Shown one piece after another: positions 29,773 to 38,814 of a DNA stretch of 64,000 bases (positions are counted from its first letter, which is position 1; every line of letters starts with the position of its first letter). Source of the DNA: Gluconobacter thailandicus F149-1 = NBRC 100600 (GTDB lineage Bacteria > Pseudomonadota > Alphaproteobacteria > Acetobacterales > Acetobacteraceae). Both the position numbers and the translations under genes were made by a program. The DNA lies in NCBI RefSeq assembly GCF_000964465.1, contig NZ_BANH01000009.1:1-64000 (forward strand), read 5' to 3'. The notes below the pieces were generated by a model. The model did no database searches and was not told where the DNA came from. It saw only the letters and a list, made by a program, of their open reading frames with translations.

Positions 29773-29784
29773 CGTAAGCCCTAC

Positions 29785-30237
29785 TTACTGCGAAAGCGGG
29801 ACCGCGAGCGCCAGACCGCCTGCCACCGTACCCGCCCCTTTTCGGTGCTGGTCTGCATGATTTTCCGCAGCAGCGTCGTCTATCGTGCCAACCTTGTTCG
29901 AAAAGAAGTCTGGTTTGAGATAGACATCTGACTGGGTCGCATCCCTGGGCCCCTCAATATTTTCGTCTGGCAAAGGTGCCGCCCCGAACCCGGCCGCCAT
30001 CTGCTTTGCTGCCACGCTCACCCTCTGGTGCTCCAGACTATGCATCAGTGCGGCTCCCTGCCTTGGATCAGCCGAGGCCGCCTGAGACAGCGACACGTCA
30101 AAAGGATGCGTAAAAGCGGCAAACGGCTTCTTGTCGGACAAACCCGACGGCACCGCCTCAGCAGCCAGTGCGTTACACGAGCCTGTCGCCAGAACGAACA
30201 GGGGAAAGGACCTCAACAAAGCAGGCATAAGGCGCAT
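29785..30237 (-). CDS. Exported protein of unknown function
   Basis: 150 residues with a clear signal peptide (MRLMPALLRSFPLFVLATGS, cleavage near NALAAEA). The mature part is polar, has no cysteines and shows no repeat; segments include HPFDVSLSQAASADPRQGAA and DVYLKPDFFSNKVG. It ends close to the convergent glycosyltransferase gene. I do not recognise a family. A weak A/T-rich promoter (TAATTTTTCTAATTGTAAT) lies upstream. Confidence 0.65.
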   Translation of the reverse strand: MRLMPALLRSFPLFVLATGSCNALAAEAVPSGLSDKKPFAAFTHPFDVSLSQAASADPRQGAALMHSLEHQRVSVAAKQMAAGFGAAPLPDENIEGPRDATQSDVYLKPDFFSNKVGTIDDAAAENHADQHRKGAGTVAGGLALAVPLSQ

Positions 30238-30373
30238 CAGGCGGATTCCAGCAGAACGGAAGGCTGAAAGCAGTGTGCTGAGTCGCAGCTCCTAATTACA
30301 ATTAGAAAAATTAGAAAGTTTCATGACGTCACAAAACGTGATCGGTGCATACGCCAAGTTTGGATTCTACATG

Positions 30374-30421
30374 TAAAGCCTGCTTGACATTCTTATTCAA
30401 AAAGTAAAGTATCCTTTACAA
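30374..30421 (+). promoter_or_regulatory. Promoter with overlapping operator for the membrane protein/XRE pair
   Basis: TTGACA (30386-30391), a 17-base spacer and AAGTAT (30409-30414) form a near-consensus promoter. GTAAAG-TATC-CTTTAC (30406-30421) is a perfect inverted repeat lying on the -10 element, and another GTAAAG half-site is at 30375-30380. This placement points to repression by the XRE protein of the same operon. Confidence 0.65.
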
Positions 30422-30436
30422 AAAGAGAGATAAGAG

Positions 30437-30817
30437 ATGCTGTATGGTCGACAATATCTCATTGAACTTGGCAGTGCTGTGACCCTGTATGTTGTGTTGC
30501 TGTTCGGAGCCAATTACCTGGAACGCGCACTCCACCCCCCATTCCCAGTAAAAATAGCTCTGGCGCTCACCCCCATGCTGGGAGCTCTAGCTGCGGCATG
30601 GGCCATCATGCGCGCAATCTGGCGAATGGATGAATTGCAACGGCGCATTCAGCTGGATGCGATCGCAATGTCATTCCTGGGAACTGCCCTACTGACTTTT
30701 GCCTGGGGCTTCGCTGAAAGTGCTGGTCTGCCTCAGCTCAGAGCTTTTGCGGTCTGGCCGATTATGGGCGCTCTCTGGTGGATCAGTGGCATTGTCGCCC
30801 AAAGACGTTATCGGTGA
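30437..30817 (+). CDS. Small integral membrane protein paired with an XRE regulator
   Basis: 126 residues with four predicted transmembrane helices (about 12-28, 38-55, 75-93, 102-118) and a short charged loop RMDELQRRIQLDAIAM in the middle. AGAGAGATAAGAG lies ahead of the ATG. Its stop codon overlaps the GTG of the XRE gene (GTGA), so the two are translated together. Pairs of a small membrane protein and a short XRE protein are common and mostly uncharacterised. Confidence 0.75.
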   Translation: MLYGRQYLIELGSAVTLYVVLLFGANYLERALHPPFPVKIALALTPMLGALAAAWAIMRAIWRMDELQRRIQLDAIAMSFLGTALLTFAWGFAESAGLPQLRAFAVWPIMGALWWISGIVAQRRYR

Positions 30818-31002
30818 ACAATTGCCTCAAGGAACTTCGGGCAGAACGCAGCTGGAGTCAGGCTGATCTGGCCGCAGCGCTGGCTGTTTCAAGACAAACG
30901 GTCAACGCCATCGAAAAAGGACGCTATGATCCGAGCCTCCCTTTAGCTTTCACGATTTCGCAACTTTTCGGGCGTAGAATTGAGGAAATTTTCTTTCCGT
31001 AA
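30814..31002 (+). CDS. Short XRE-family HTH regulator
   Basis: 62 residues, almost entirely a helix-turn-helix domain: LRAERSWSQADLAAALAVSR, QTVNAIEKGRYDPSLPLAF and ISQLFGRRIEEIFFP, the compact form found in YozG-like proteins. The GTG start at 30814 overlaps the preceding stop codon; an earlier ATG in frame would run through the membrane protein gene. It probably binds the inverted repeat on the operon's own -10 element. Confidence 0.88.
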   Translation: MNNCLKELRAERSWSQADLAAALAVSRQTVNAIEKGRYDPSLPLAFTISQLFGRRIEEIFFP

Positions 31003-31010
31003 GGTCATCC

Positions 31011-31043
31011 AAAAAAAGCGGGAAGGTTACCCTCCCCGCTTTT
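31011..31043. terminator. Bidirectional terminator between the XRE gene and pgk
   Basis: A stem of AGCGGGAAGG with CCTCCCCGCT, flanked by seven A on one side and four T on the other. It serves both the plus-strand XRE gene and the minus-strand gap-pgk operon. Confidence 0.8.
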
Positions 31044-31048
31044 GAAAT

Positions 31049-32263
31049 TCAGTCCAGACCGAGTTGCTGGCCTGTCGTACGGAGCACTTCAATGCCCGGA
31101 AGGATCTTGCCTTCAAGCCATTCAAGGAACGCACCGCCAGCCGTTGAGACGTAGCTCATCTTGCCGGCCACACCGGCATGGCGCAGAGCGGAGACCGTGT
31201 CGCCACCGCCAGCCACAGTCCGCAACTTGCCTTCCTGCGTCAGGCGGGCCGCTTCCTGTGCGACTTCAACCGTTGCACGGTCAAAGGGCTCAATCTCGAA
31301 AGCACCAAGCGGGCCATTCCAGACCAGCGTCTTCAGAGTTGCCAGACGCTCGTTGATCAGCTCGACCGTACGCGGACCAGCATCGAGTATCATGGCATCA
31401 GCCGGAACCTCACCGATCAGGCAGACCGAACTCTCGGCACCAGCCTTGAACTCGCGCGCCACAACAGCATCGACCGGCAGCACGATCTCACAGCCCTTTT
31501 CCTGCGCAAGATGCGCAATCTTGCGAGCCGTTTCGTGCATGTCGGCTTCCTGCAGGGACTTGCCCACAGCAATACCTTCCGCTGCCAGGAAGGTGTTGGC
31601 CATCGCACCGGTGATGAACAGCGTGTCCACCTTCTCGATGACGTTGCCAATCAGATCCAGCTTCGTGGAAATCTTGGATCCACCGATGATGGCACCAACC
31701 GGACGCTCCGGATTTTCCAGCGCGGCCGACAGAGCAGACAGTTCAGCCTGCATCAGACGCCCGGCGAAGGACGGCAGATCGTGCGCGACGCCTTCGGTCG
31801 AGGCATGAGCGCGATGAGCCGCCGAGAACGCATCATTGACGAAAATATCGCCATTCTCTGCGAGAGCCTTGGCGAAAGCCGGATCGTTGGCTTCCTCACC
31901 CGCATGGAAGCGCGTGTTTTCCAGAACCAGCACGTCCCCATCCTTGAGAGCGGCAACAGCCGCCTCAACGGTTGGACCAACGCACTCAGGAACAAAGGTC
32001 ACGGGCTTACCCAGCACTTCGCCGAGCTTCTCGGCGATTGGGTGCAGGGACATGCTCGGAACGACCTTGCCCTTCGGGCGGTCGAAATGGCTCAGGACCA
32101 CAACACGTGCGCCCTTGTCGGCGAGTTCGCTGATGGTCGGGGCAACGCGCTCGATGCGCGTGGCGTCAGTGATGACGCCGTCATGCATCGGCACGTTCAG
32201 ATCAGCCCGGACGAGCACGCGCTTACCACGTGCCTCCAGGTTATCGAGCGTGCGGAACACCAT
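31049..32263 (-). CDS. pgk: Phosphoglycerate kinase
   Basis: Glycolytic enzyme transferring phosphate between 1,3-bisphosphoglycerate and ADP; 404 residues, normal length. The N-terminal substrate site [16 protein letters not shown], the SHFDRPKG segment, the hinge region with [12 protein letters not shown] and the nucleotide loop GGGDTVSAL are all present. It begins three bases after the gap stop codon, forming a gap-pgk operon. Confidence 0.98.
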   Translation of the reverse strand: MVFRTLDNLEARGKRVLVRADLNVPMHDGVITDATRIERVAPTISELADKGARVVVLSHFDRPKGKVVPSMSLHPIAEKLGEVLGKPVTFVPECVGPTVEAAVAALKDGDVLVLENTRFHAGEEANDPAFAKALAENGDIFVNDAFSAAHRAHASTEGVAHDLPSFAGRLMQAELSALSAALENPERPVGAIIGGSKISTKLDLIGNVIEKVDTLFITGAMANTFLAAEGIAVGKSLQEADMHETARKIAHLAQEKGCEIVLPVDAVVAREFKAGAESSVCLIGEVPADAMILDAGPRTVELINERLATLKTLVWNGPLGAFEIEPFDRATVEVAQEAARLTQEGKLRTVAGGGDTVSALRHAGVAGKMSYVSTAGGAFLEWLEGKILPGIEVLRTTGQQLGLD

Positions 32264-32266
32264 GGT

Positions 32267-33286
32267 TCAGAGGCTCCCGAAAACGGCGGCCGTATCCGCC
32301 ATACGGTTGGAGAAACCCCACTCGTTGTCATACCAGGCGCAGATGCGAACAAGCTGGCCGCCATCGACCAGAGCCGTCTGCGTGGCATCGAACGTGGAGG
32401 ATGCAGAGGAGTGGTTGAAGTCCGTGCTCACCAGCGGATGCGTATTGTAATCCAGCACGCCCTTGAGCTTGCCTTCGGATGCAACACGCATGACTTCGTT
32501 CACGGCCTCAACGGAAGCCGGAGCGGTCGTCGGCACGAAGTCGAGGGACACGAGAGACACGTTCGGTGTTGGAACACGGATGGCTGTACCGTCCAGCTTG
32601 CCCTTCAGGTGCGGCAGAACCAGGCCAACAGCCTTCGCAGCACCCGTGGACGTCGGGATCATGTTCAGGGCAGCGGCACGGGCACGACGCGGATCCTTGT
32701 GGAGCGTGTCCACCGTACGCTGGTCACCCGTGTAAGAATGGATTGTGACCATGTAGCCACGCTCGATGCCGAATGCTTCGTCCAGAACAGACGCAACAGG
32801 TGCAAGGCAGTTCGTGGTGCAGGAGGCGTTGGAAATCACCTTCATATCTGGTGTCAGAACATCATCGTTCACGCCGAAGACGATGGTCGCATCGACACCC
32901 GTTGCCGGAGCCGAGACGATCACGCGCTTTGCGCCGGCTTCCAGAAGGGCAGCAGCCTTTTCACGGGTCGTGAACAGGCCCGTGCACTCCATGGCAACGT
33001 CAATGCCTTCAAACGGCACTTTGGACGGGTCACGCTCGGCAGACACCTTGATCGGCCCATAGGTGCGACCATTGGCTTCAATGATGAGCGCATTGCCTTC
33101 AGCGCGAACCTTGCCCGGCAGGCGGCCGTGAACACTGTCATGGCCCAGGAGATGCGCGTTCGCCTCTACCGATCCCAGATCGTTGATGGCCACGACTTCA
33201 ACGTCCGTACGGCCGCTCTCAATGATGCCGCGCAGAACGAGACGTCCGATACGTCCGAAACCGTTGATCGCGATTTTTACCGCCAT
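32267..33286 (-). CDS. gap: Glyceraldehyde-3-phosphate dehydrogenase, type I
   Basis: 339 residues, standard length. NAD-binding start MAVKIAINGFGRIGR, catalytic cysteine in SNASCTTNCLAP, and phosphate-binding DQRTVDT and RAAALNMIPTSTGAA segments. The dinucleotide loop reads INDLGSVEANAHLL, so the cofactor is probably NAD; acetic acid bacteria lack a full EMP pathway, so it serves the lower part shared with the Entner-Doudoroff and pentose routes. First gene of the gap-pgk operon. Confidence 0.98.
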   Translation of the reverse strand: MAVKIAINGFGRIGRLVLRGIIESGRTDVEVVAINDLGSVEANAHLLGHDSVHGRLPGKVRAEGNALIIEANGRTYGPIKVSAERDPSKVPFEGIDVAMECTGLFTTREKAAALLEAGAKRVIVSAPATGVDATIVFGVNDDVLTPDMKVISNASCTTNCLAPVASVLDEAFGIERGYMVTIHSYTGDQRTVDTLHKDPRRARAAALNMIPTSTGAAKAVGLVLPHLKGKLDGTAIRVPTPNVSLVSLDFVPTTAPASVEAVNEVMRVASEGKLKGVLDYNTHPLVSTDFNHSSASSTFDATQTALVDGGQLVRICAWYDNEWGFSNRMADTAAVFGSL

Positions 33287-33472
33287 GCCTGCCTACTCCG
33301 CTATTCTGACGAAAGGGCATCATCCATAGCATCGCTACAGGGAAGCAACAGGGGGTCGGCACAGTTTTTCATGAACTTGGTGCGCTTAATCTTGCCGAAA
33401 CCCTCCGTTCCTGCGACGGTCCCGCACAATATGGCTGCAATTATCCGCAATTTTTGTTCCTTCCGAGGCATC

Positions 33473-33928
33473 ATGGCTCCACGTGCCCTTCTTCTGGCGG
33501 GAAGCATCCTGCTGGTGACTCCCCTGCTGGCTGGCTGCAAGCTGATTGATCAGCGCACGTTCAACCCACAGGCCGGCAAGCCGCCCAAGCCATACGTTCC
33601 GCCGGCCCCTCCTGCACCAAAGCCAAAACCACCTTTCCTGCAGATCGAGGACGGAACACCGGAATCCGATTACGGACCCATCGTAGACAAGGCTGTCAAA
33701 GCCGCGCTTGCCCGCAAGGAGAACGTCCTGTTCATTGTGCAGCTTCTGGTCCCGCTGCAGGATGATCCCGCAGCGCAGGCCAAGGCCATGACGGATGCAA
33801 CCCAGGCTGACCTGGAGCCTGTGGCCCGACGCATCAACACGGCCGGTGCACAGCCTATCCAGATTGAGATGCATGCCGTAGCAGACGGTTCCGTCAAGCA
33901 TCCCGTGGTCCGGGTGGACGTTCGCTAA
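33473..33928 (+). CDS. Predicted lipoprotein of unknown function
   Basis: 151 residues with a lipoprotein signal ending in LLAGC (cysteine 22). A proline-rich linker follows (PPKPYVPPAPPAPKPKPP, about 38-54), of the kind that spans peptidoglycan. A small alpha/beta domain with VDKAVKAALARKENVLFIVQ and PVARRINTAGAQPIQIEM comes last. Start at 33473 with GAGG ahead; an in-frame ATG 14 codons earlier is less likely because it would lengthen the signal. It diverges from gap and precedes a glycosyltransferase gene by 24 bases. Confidence 0.8.
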   Translation: MAPRALLLAGSILLVTPLLAGCKLIDQRTFNPQAGKPPKPYVPPAPPAPKPKPPFLQIEDGTPESDYGPIVDKAVKAALARKENVLFIVQLLVPLQDDPAAQAKAMTDATQADLEPVARRINTAGAQPIQIEMHAVADGSVKHPVVRVDVR

Positions 33929-33952
33929 CCAAATGGAAAAAGAAACCTCCTT

Positions 33953-35392
33953 ATGGCAAATGCGATCTGCGCAGTTCTGACACGAAATGCCGCTCCCCTT
34001 CTTGGAGAGTGGCTGGCCTGGCATCTGTCCCTCGGATTCGAGCGGATTCTTGTCGTGGATGCGGGTTCGACAGACGGCACACAGGCCATTGCCCGAGCTG
34101 CCGGCAAGGTTGGCCCCGTAGAACTGCTGGACTGCGTACTTCCCGACACCCTGTCATCAACAGAGCGTCGCGAGGCCTTGACCGCGGAGGCCATTCGTCT
34201 TGCACGACAGGATCAGGACTGGCTTCTGATCCTCGATGCGGATGAGTTTCTTGATCCATCGTCAACGCTGGATGACCTTCTGAACACAGGCCGCACCGCG
34301 GACGGAATTGCCATCAACTGGTGCGTCTACGGCCAGCCAGTTCAATCGGTGACCGGATCGTGCCTGATCAGCCGCTTCCACTATCGGAGCACGCCGGCAT
34401 TTTCTGACAATGGTTTTGTCCGTATTCTTGCCCGCACATCAGCTCTGGAAACCGTTTCAGACGCTGTCTTTTCTGGCCTCCCCATGGATAACCTTGTCCA
34501 CGCCGATGGGCAGGATTTCACGCATTTTTCCACACCCGCCCGGTGGAATGGTGCCCGTATTCTCCATTATGTCTGGGCCGGTGATCCTCATATGCCATCT
34601 CATCTTGCCGCCCATTATCTTTGCCAGGATCAGGAAGACCGCTCCCCAGAACGGAGATTAGACGGGATGCTTCCAATACGGGACGCGCTGACAGGAGCCG
34701 TGACCCAACAGGGTCTGGAAACACTGTTGGCCGGTTTGGGAGAAAGCCTGCGTACGATGCTTGCTCCCACTCCCGAGAGCGTCGCAACCATTCCGGACGA
34801 AGGGCATCATGCCTCATTCTCGTTCCACCGCGTCCGCCCTTCCGAGCGTGAGCGGCTCCTCCTGACACCTCAGGCCGCGCCACTGCCGAGCCGGACAAGA
34901 ACATGCTTCCTGCAGGATATGTCAGGCCGCTTTTTAACGCTGACAGAATCCGGAACACTAACAACCCGTTCTGATGAAGAAGGTCTCGAACCAGACAAGA
35001 AACTGATCGCTGTGTATCAGGACAGTCATCCCGATATCCTGACGCTACTGTCTCTGGATGGACGCCCAGTCCGCTACGCAACAGGCGCTTTGCAGCAGCC
35101 GGTACTCCGCATACAGATGGCCTCCGACGATACCGTGCATTTCTTCGTCAATGATGCTGTTGGGGATCAGGCCTTCAAGAAAATACCGGCAAAGCTGGCG
35201 CTTTCACCTGCTCCACTTTCGTTGCCCGCCTCGGATACGCCAGAAGGCCTGTCTCTTCCGGGCTTCTGCACATGGCTCTTTTTCCATCCGAACCGCTCAC
35301 TTCTGGACGTCGCCCGGGTTGCAACCACATTGTCTGAAGAGGGTCGTGCCGCGCTGGGCCAGGCTGCCCCCGAAATCGGGACGCTCCTCTAG
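33953..35392 (+). CDS. Family 2 glycosyltransferase-like protein (Glyco_tranf_2_4 type)
   Basis: 479 residues. The N-terminal 220 residues form a GT-A fold: AICAVLTRNAAPLLGEWLAW, VVDAGSTDGT, and the metal-binding DADEF motif at about 97-101. The later HYVWAGDPHMPSH segment fits the same group of glycosyltransferases. Residues about 300-479 are not recognised but contain beta-rich segments (CFLQDMSGRFLTLTESG) that might bind carbohydrate. Cytoplasmic, no membrane helix. Probably co-transcribed with the lipoprotein gene; acts in polysaccharide or envelope glycan synthesis by inference. Confidence 0.8.
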   Translation: MANAICAVLTRNAAPLLGEWLAWHLSLGFERILVVDAGSTDGTQAIARAAGKVGPVELLDCVLPDTLSSTERREALTAEAIRLARQDQDWLLILDADEFLDPSSTLDDLLNTGRTADGIAINWCVYGQPVQSVTGSCLISRFHYRSTPAFSDNGFVRILARTSALETVSDAVFSGLPMDNLVHADGQDFTHFSTPARWNGARILHYVWAGDPHMPSHLAAHYLCQDQEDRSPERRLDGMLPIRDALTGAVTQQGLETLLAGLGESLRTMLAPTPESVATIPDEGHHASFSFHRVRPSERERLLLTPQAAPLPSRTRTCFLQDMSGRFLTLTESGTLTTRSDEEGLEPDKKLIAVYQDSHPDILTLLSLDGRPVRYATGALQQPVLRIQMASDDTVHFFVNDAVGDQAFKKIPAKLALSPAPLSLPASDTPEGLSLPGFCTWLFFHPNRSLLDVARVATTLSEEGRAALGQAAPEIGTLL

Positions 35393-35394
35393 GA

Positions 35395-36384
35395 TCAGAG
35401 AAAGCGCGGCAGCAACCATCCCAGAAGCAAACCAAACCCGAGGAGGACAAGGCCATTTCTGAGCTTTGTTCCCCAGGCCGGGCCAGGCGGCATAACCGCC
35501 ATGGACGTCGCGCTTTCCCGGAGCGCAACAATTTCTTCCTGCTGCGCCCGCGCTTCCTCCTGCTGCTGCCAGAGGCGCCCGCTCATTCGGCGGATATAAT
35601 GCCCGGCATCGGCTGGTGTAGTGGCAGCGTGGTCAACGAGACGCTCGGCCAGTGTCCGATTGGCTGTATGCCCTACGCCAAGGACGCGATGCGCCTGACA
35701 GTTCGCAAGGGCCTCAAGAACAGCCGGATGTTCGAACACCGCAAATTCCGACGCATCCCCACCGCCGCGGATCAGAACAATAATGTCTTCCCGACACGTC
35801 CCGATAGCATCGGCAATACGATGCGGGTCTGTCATCGCGACAGGGAGTGCCCGAATGCGGTCTGACCGCCATCCCCCCCCCAGCCCCTGAAGAAAATCTT
35901 CCGTCACAAGAGCATTGGAAGAGGCAGAATGGATCAGCAGAAGCCTTACTTCCCGCCGCTCAGGATAAGGATGGAATTCCCAACTCAGTCCCCGAAGAAC
36001 ATCAAGAAGCGATTTTTCCGCCCGATCCACCTTCTGCCTTCCGGGATCGTAAGGTTCAACGGCCAGTGCCTCAAAACGAAGCGCAACCTGCCCCCGCAGA
36101 TGTCGCGCCCTCAGAAAACCCGTCACCCGTACATAATCACCCGCCCGAACATCTGCCGCCGCCAGGATGGTCTTGGTGGCCTCAAGCGAAATCGACGTTC
36201 CAAGCTGTGGGTCCGTCAGGGGAAGCTGATAATATTTTCGGTAAGCATTAGGCGCGACATCGCCCAGTTGCCCGGCGACAACGAGCGGGAACCCCCATTC
36301 TTCAAACCGGGCACAGATCTCATCCAGACGGGCCGTGAACAGATCCTGAACCTGAAGAGGGGTCAGAACTGGCAGGTTGGCCAT
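35395..36384 (-). CDS. Exonuclease VII large subunit-like protein with C-terminal membrane anchor, probably degenerate
   Basis: 329 residues. An N-terminal OB-fold (about 30-110, with GDYVRVTGFLRARHLRGQVA) is followed by an XseA-like core. The core has the RGGG motif at R206, as in XseA, and GVGHTANRTLAERLVDHAA around H239. As I recall, XseA reads GHETD here with a catalytic aspartate; this protein has N242 in that place. The long coiled-coil region of true XseA is cut to about 30 residues (QQQEEARAQQEEIVALRES), and the protein ends in one transmembrane helix (GLVLLGFGLLLGWLLP). No xseB is nearby. The start was set at 36384 by AGGTGA; an upstream ATG 16 codons earlier exists. Confidence 0.7.
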   Translation of the reverse strand: MANLPVLTPLQVQDLFTARLDEICARFEEWGFPLVVAGQLGDVAPNAYRKYYQLPLTDPQLGTSISLEATKTILAAADVRAGDYVRVTGFLRARHLRGQVALRFEALAVEPYDPGRQKVDRAEKSLLDVLRGLSWEFHPYPERREVRLLLIHSASSNALVTEDFLQGLGGGWRSDRIRALPVAMTDPHRIADAIGTCREDIIVLIRGGGDASEFAVFEHPAVLEALANCQAHRVLGVGHTANRTLAERLVDHAATTPADAGHYIRRMSGRLWQQQEEARAQQEEIVALRESATSMAVMPPGPAWGTKLRNGLVLLGFGLLLGWLLPRFL

Positions 36385-36525
36385 GTCACCTGATGCAGAA
36401 TCAGTTCGGGTGCGTCTCGGAAAAGCGTCCATCCCGCACCATATGGAGTAAGAACAGATGTTCTCACAGAGGGTGAAAGCGCCCTCAGAGCATTTTTTTG
36501 CGTATTTTCAGAAGGTTGATCCGTC

Positions 36526-36924
36526 TTGAGCGTTTCTTCCCCCGAAGAGCTTCTCCTGCGACTTCAGAAATCCCGTTTCAGAGCCCGCTTCCATCTGGAC
36601 GAACAGGCGCGACAGTATCTGGAAAACCGGGGATTGGACGCCGTCATGGAACACGGCGCGGCGTTCATTCGGGATCGGCTGGCTCCGGCCCATCCTCCAC
36701 AGGACGGAAAGCAGACCCCCATGCGCGGCCATCCGGTGTTCATTGCCCAGCACGCTACCGGCTCCTGCTGTCGTGGATGCCTGTCAAAATGGCACGGTCT
36801 CAGCGCCGGAAAGCCCCTGACGGAGAAAGACCAACAGGCAATCCTGGCTGTTCTCCGCGCCTGGATCCTAAGGGATATGGGCGCGAACGTTCCATTATCG
36901 CCCGCTCAGGGTGCGTTGTTCTGA
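36526..36924 (+). CDS. DUF4186 family protein
   Basis: 132 residues beginning at a TTG codon with GAAGG upstream. KSRFRARFHLDEQARQYLEN, a conserved GHPVFIAQHATGSCCRGCLS segment with a CCRGC cysteine cluster, and WHGL match the DUF4186 family, of unknown function. The cysteines and histidines suggest metal binding. The last 19 bases overlap the end of the convergent permease gene. Confidence 0.82.
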   Translation: MSVSSPEELLLRLQKSRFRARFHLDEQARQYLENRGLDAVMEHGAAFIRDRLAPAHPPQDGKQTPMRGHPVFIAQHATGSCCRGCLSKWHGLSAGKPLTEKDQQAILAVLRAWILRDMGANVPLSPAQGALF

Positions 36925-38219
36925 AGCCGCTTGGCTCGCGGCAGAAAACGCTCGGCCAGCAGGATTACCACAATCGCAAATGCGCCCATTTCGATCTGTG
37001 AGCGCGTCTCAGGCTGGATCATCATGGCAATAATCGCCATGCCAATCAGGGCCAGAGCCACATAGGCCCCGGTAGCCTTCTGCGGCATGATTTTCAGCCG
37101 CCCGAAAACAAGAAGCGCATTGTTGAACAGCATAAAACCGCCCGTCAGGCTAACCAGAACAGCAAAGATCAGACCCGGCGACAAAACAGCCGTCGCTGCA
37201 ACAAAGATGGATGCTCCAACGCTGGCCAGAAGGGCGCGACGGGGAAGCTGCGTTTTAGGCTCGACCACAAGGAAAGTGGATGGCGCATCGCCTGTTTCCG
37301 CAAGTTCATACAGAATACGGGACGTCACATAGATCCCGGAATTCAGGCTCGACAGAGCAGCAACAAGAATGACGATCCCCATCGCCAGCCCGGCAAAAGG
37401 CACATGGAAACGGTTCAGAACCAGCAGGAAGGGTGACTGCCCCGGCACAATATCGCTCCATGGAACAAGACACAGGATCAGCGAAATGGTGACGAGATAG
37501 AAAACACCAATGCGCAAGGGAATGGTGCGGGTCGCGCGCGCGATATTCCGTTCCGTATTGTCGGACTCAACGGCAGCGACGGTCGCAATTTCGCTTCCTC
37601 CCATGGAAAACAGGACTGTCGGAATGACAGCCAGGAGCGCGAGGAGGCCATGCGGCAGAACACCTCCATGACTAAACAGATTCTCTTTCACCGGAATGGA
37701 ATGAGCACCGAGTGCCCAGAAACAAATTCCGCTGAATACAATGATGGCCAGGACCTTGATGGCTGAAAACCAGTACTCGAACTCACCGTAGCCTCTGACG
37801 GAGAGCAGATTGACGGCTGTCATGGCACCCAGCACCAGCAGTTCCAGAACTGCATAAGGAACGGGAATATAGGGTGTAAGCATGGACGTGACGGCAATCG
37901 CTTCAACACCGATAACCGTCACCCAGGTCAGCCAGTACGTCCAGCCCGCCACAAAGCCAAAACGATCCCCGAGGGCATAACGGATCTGCCCCAGAAAGGA
38001 CGCCCGTCCCGGCGTCAGGGAGGACAGATCCCGCATCATGCTGTTGACCAGCCAGACCAGAAGTCCTGCCAGAACGTAAGACACAATGACCGCCGGGCCA
38101 CCCATTGAGAGAGCAGCAGATGAGCCGATGAAGAAACCAGCACCGATCACGCCACCCAGAGCAATCATGACAATGTGCCGTGTTCTCAGACTGTGGGCGA
38201 GTTGGTCTGGTTCAGTCAT
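36906..38219 (-). CDS. APC-family amino acid permease
   Basis: 437 residues with 12 predicted membrane helices. The first helix carries the family motif LRTRHIVMIALGGVIGAGFF followed by IGSSAAL, and the segment GGSEIATVAAVESDNTERNI is typical of AAT-subfamily permeases (GABA, aromatic or basic amino acid uptake). It lies 23 bases after the lrp-type gene, in the same direction, so they probably form an operon. The substrate may be the amino acid handled by the divergent enzyme pair at 38815-41277. Confidence 0.9.
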   Translation of the reverse strand: MTEPDQLAHSLRTRHIVMIALGGVIGAGFFIGSSAALSMGGPAVIVSYVLAGLLVWLVNSMMRDLSSLTPGRASFLGQIRYALGDRFGFVAGWTYWLTWVTVIGVEAIAVTSMLTPYIPVPYAVLELLVLGAMTAVNLLSVRGYGEFEYWFSAIKVLAIIVFSGICFWALGAHSIPVKENLFSHGGVLPHGLLALLAVIPTVLFSMGGSEIATVAAVESDNTERNIARATRTIPLRIGVFYLVTISLILCLVPWSDIVPGQSPFLLVLNRFHVPFAGLAMGIVILVAALSSLNSGIYVTSRILYELAETGDAPSTFLVVEPKTQLPRRALLASVGASIFVAATAVLSPGLIFAVLVSLTGGFMLFNNALLVFGRLKIMPQKATGAYVALALIGMAIIAMMIQPETRSQIEMGAFAIVVILLAERFLPRAKRLQNNAP

Positions 38220-38242
38220 GAAATGTCCCTGTCAGTGGTCCG

Positions 38243-38704
38243 TCAGACCGGAAGATCCCTGTTGTCCGCCAGGGTTTCCATGGTCATGTAAGAGGTAATG
38301 GCGTCCAGCTCGACCTTGCTGATGATCTGCTGATAGACACGATCGAAATCGTTCATGTCACAGGCCACGACCTTGAGAAGGTAATCATACTCACCGGCAA
38401 TCCGGTAAAAATCAACGATGTTTGGAATCGAAACGACCACGTTGCGGAACGTTTCGAACCATTCGCGTGAATGATGGCGCGTTCGCATCAGAACAAACAC
38501 CGTCAGCGTCAGCCCCAGAGCCTGTGCATTAAGCCTGACGGTATCGTGGCTGATAATTCCGCTCTCTCTCAGGGCATTCAGGCGCCGCCAGCAGGCATTC
38601 TGCGACAGACCGACCTGTTCGGCCAGTTCACGCTGGGATGGCGTTCCCTGCTTCTGGAGGATGCGGAGGATGGCGCGGTCTGTTTGATCGATGATTCTGC
38701 TCAT
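38243..38704 (-). CDS. Lrp/AsnC-family regulator
   Basis: 153 residues. An N-terminal helix-turn-helix (DRAILRILQKQGTPSQRELA, EQVGLSQNACWRRLNALRES) is joined to a C-terminal RAM ligand domain (about 65-150, with VDFYRIAGEYDYLLKVVACD). Such proteins bind amino acids and act as local regulators. The gene diverges from the aminotransferase-fold enzyme gene across about 110 bases and precedes the permease gene, the usual layout for control of an amino acid catabolic unit. Confidence 0.93.
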   Translation of the reverse strand: MSRIIDQTDRAILRILQKQGTPSQRELAEQVGLSQNACWRRLNALRESGIISHDTVRLNAQALGLTLTVFVLMRTRHHSREWFETFRNVVVSIPNIVDFYRIAGEYDYLLKVVACDMNDFDRVYQQIISKVELDAITSYMTMETLADNRDLPV

Positions 38705-38814
38705 AATGGTGTAAATGACAACAAGAAACCAGATTTCGTCTACAAGAAAGGTGCGGCTTTTCCCATTTTAGTGAGATATTTTCTGTCCATCGGATCAGGG
38801 AAGGACCAGGCAGC

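Noticed and set aside
31178-33928. A 916-codon plus-strand open frame
   Set aside because: Most of it runs antisense through gap and pgk, whose proteins are unmistakable. Biased third-codon positions keep the opposite strand open. Only its last 151 codons (33473-33928), which encode a lipoprotein with a clear lipobox, are real.
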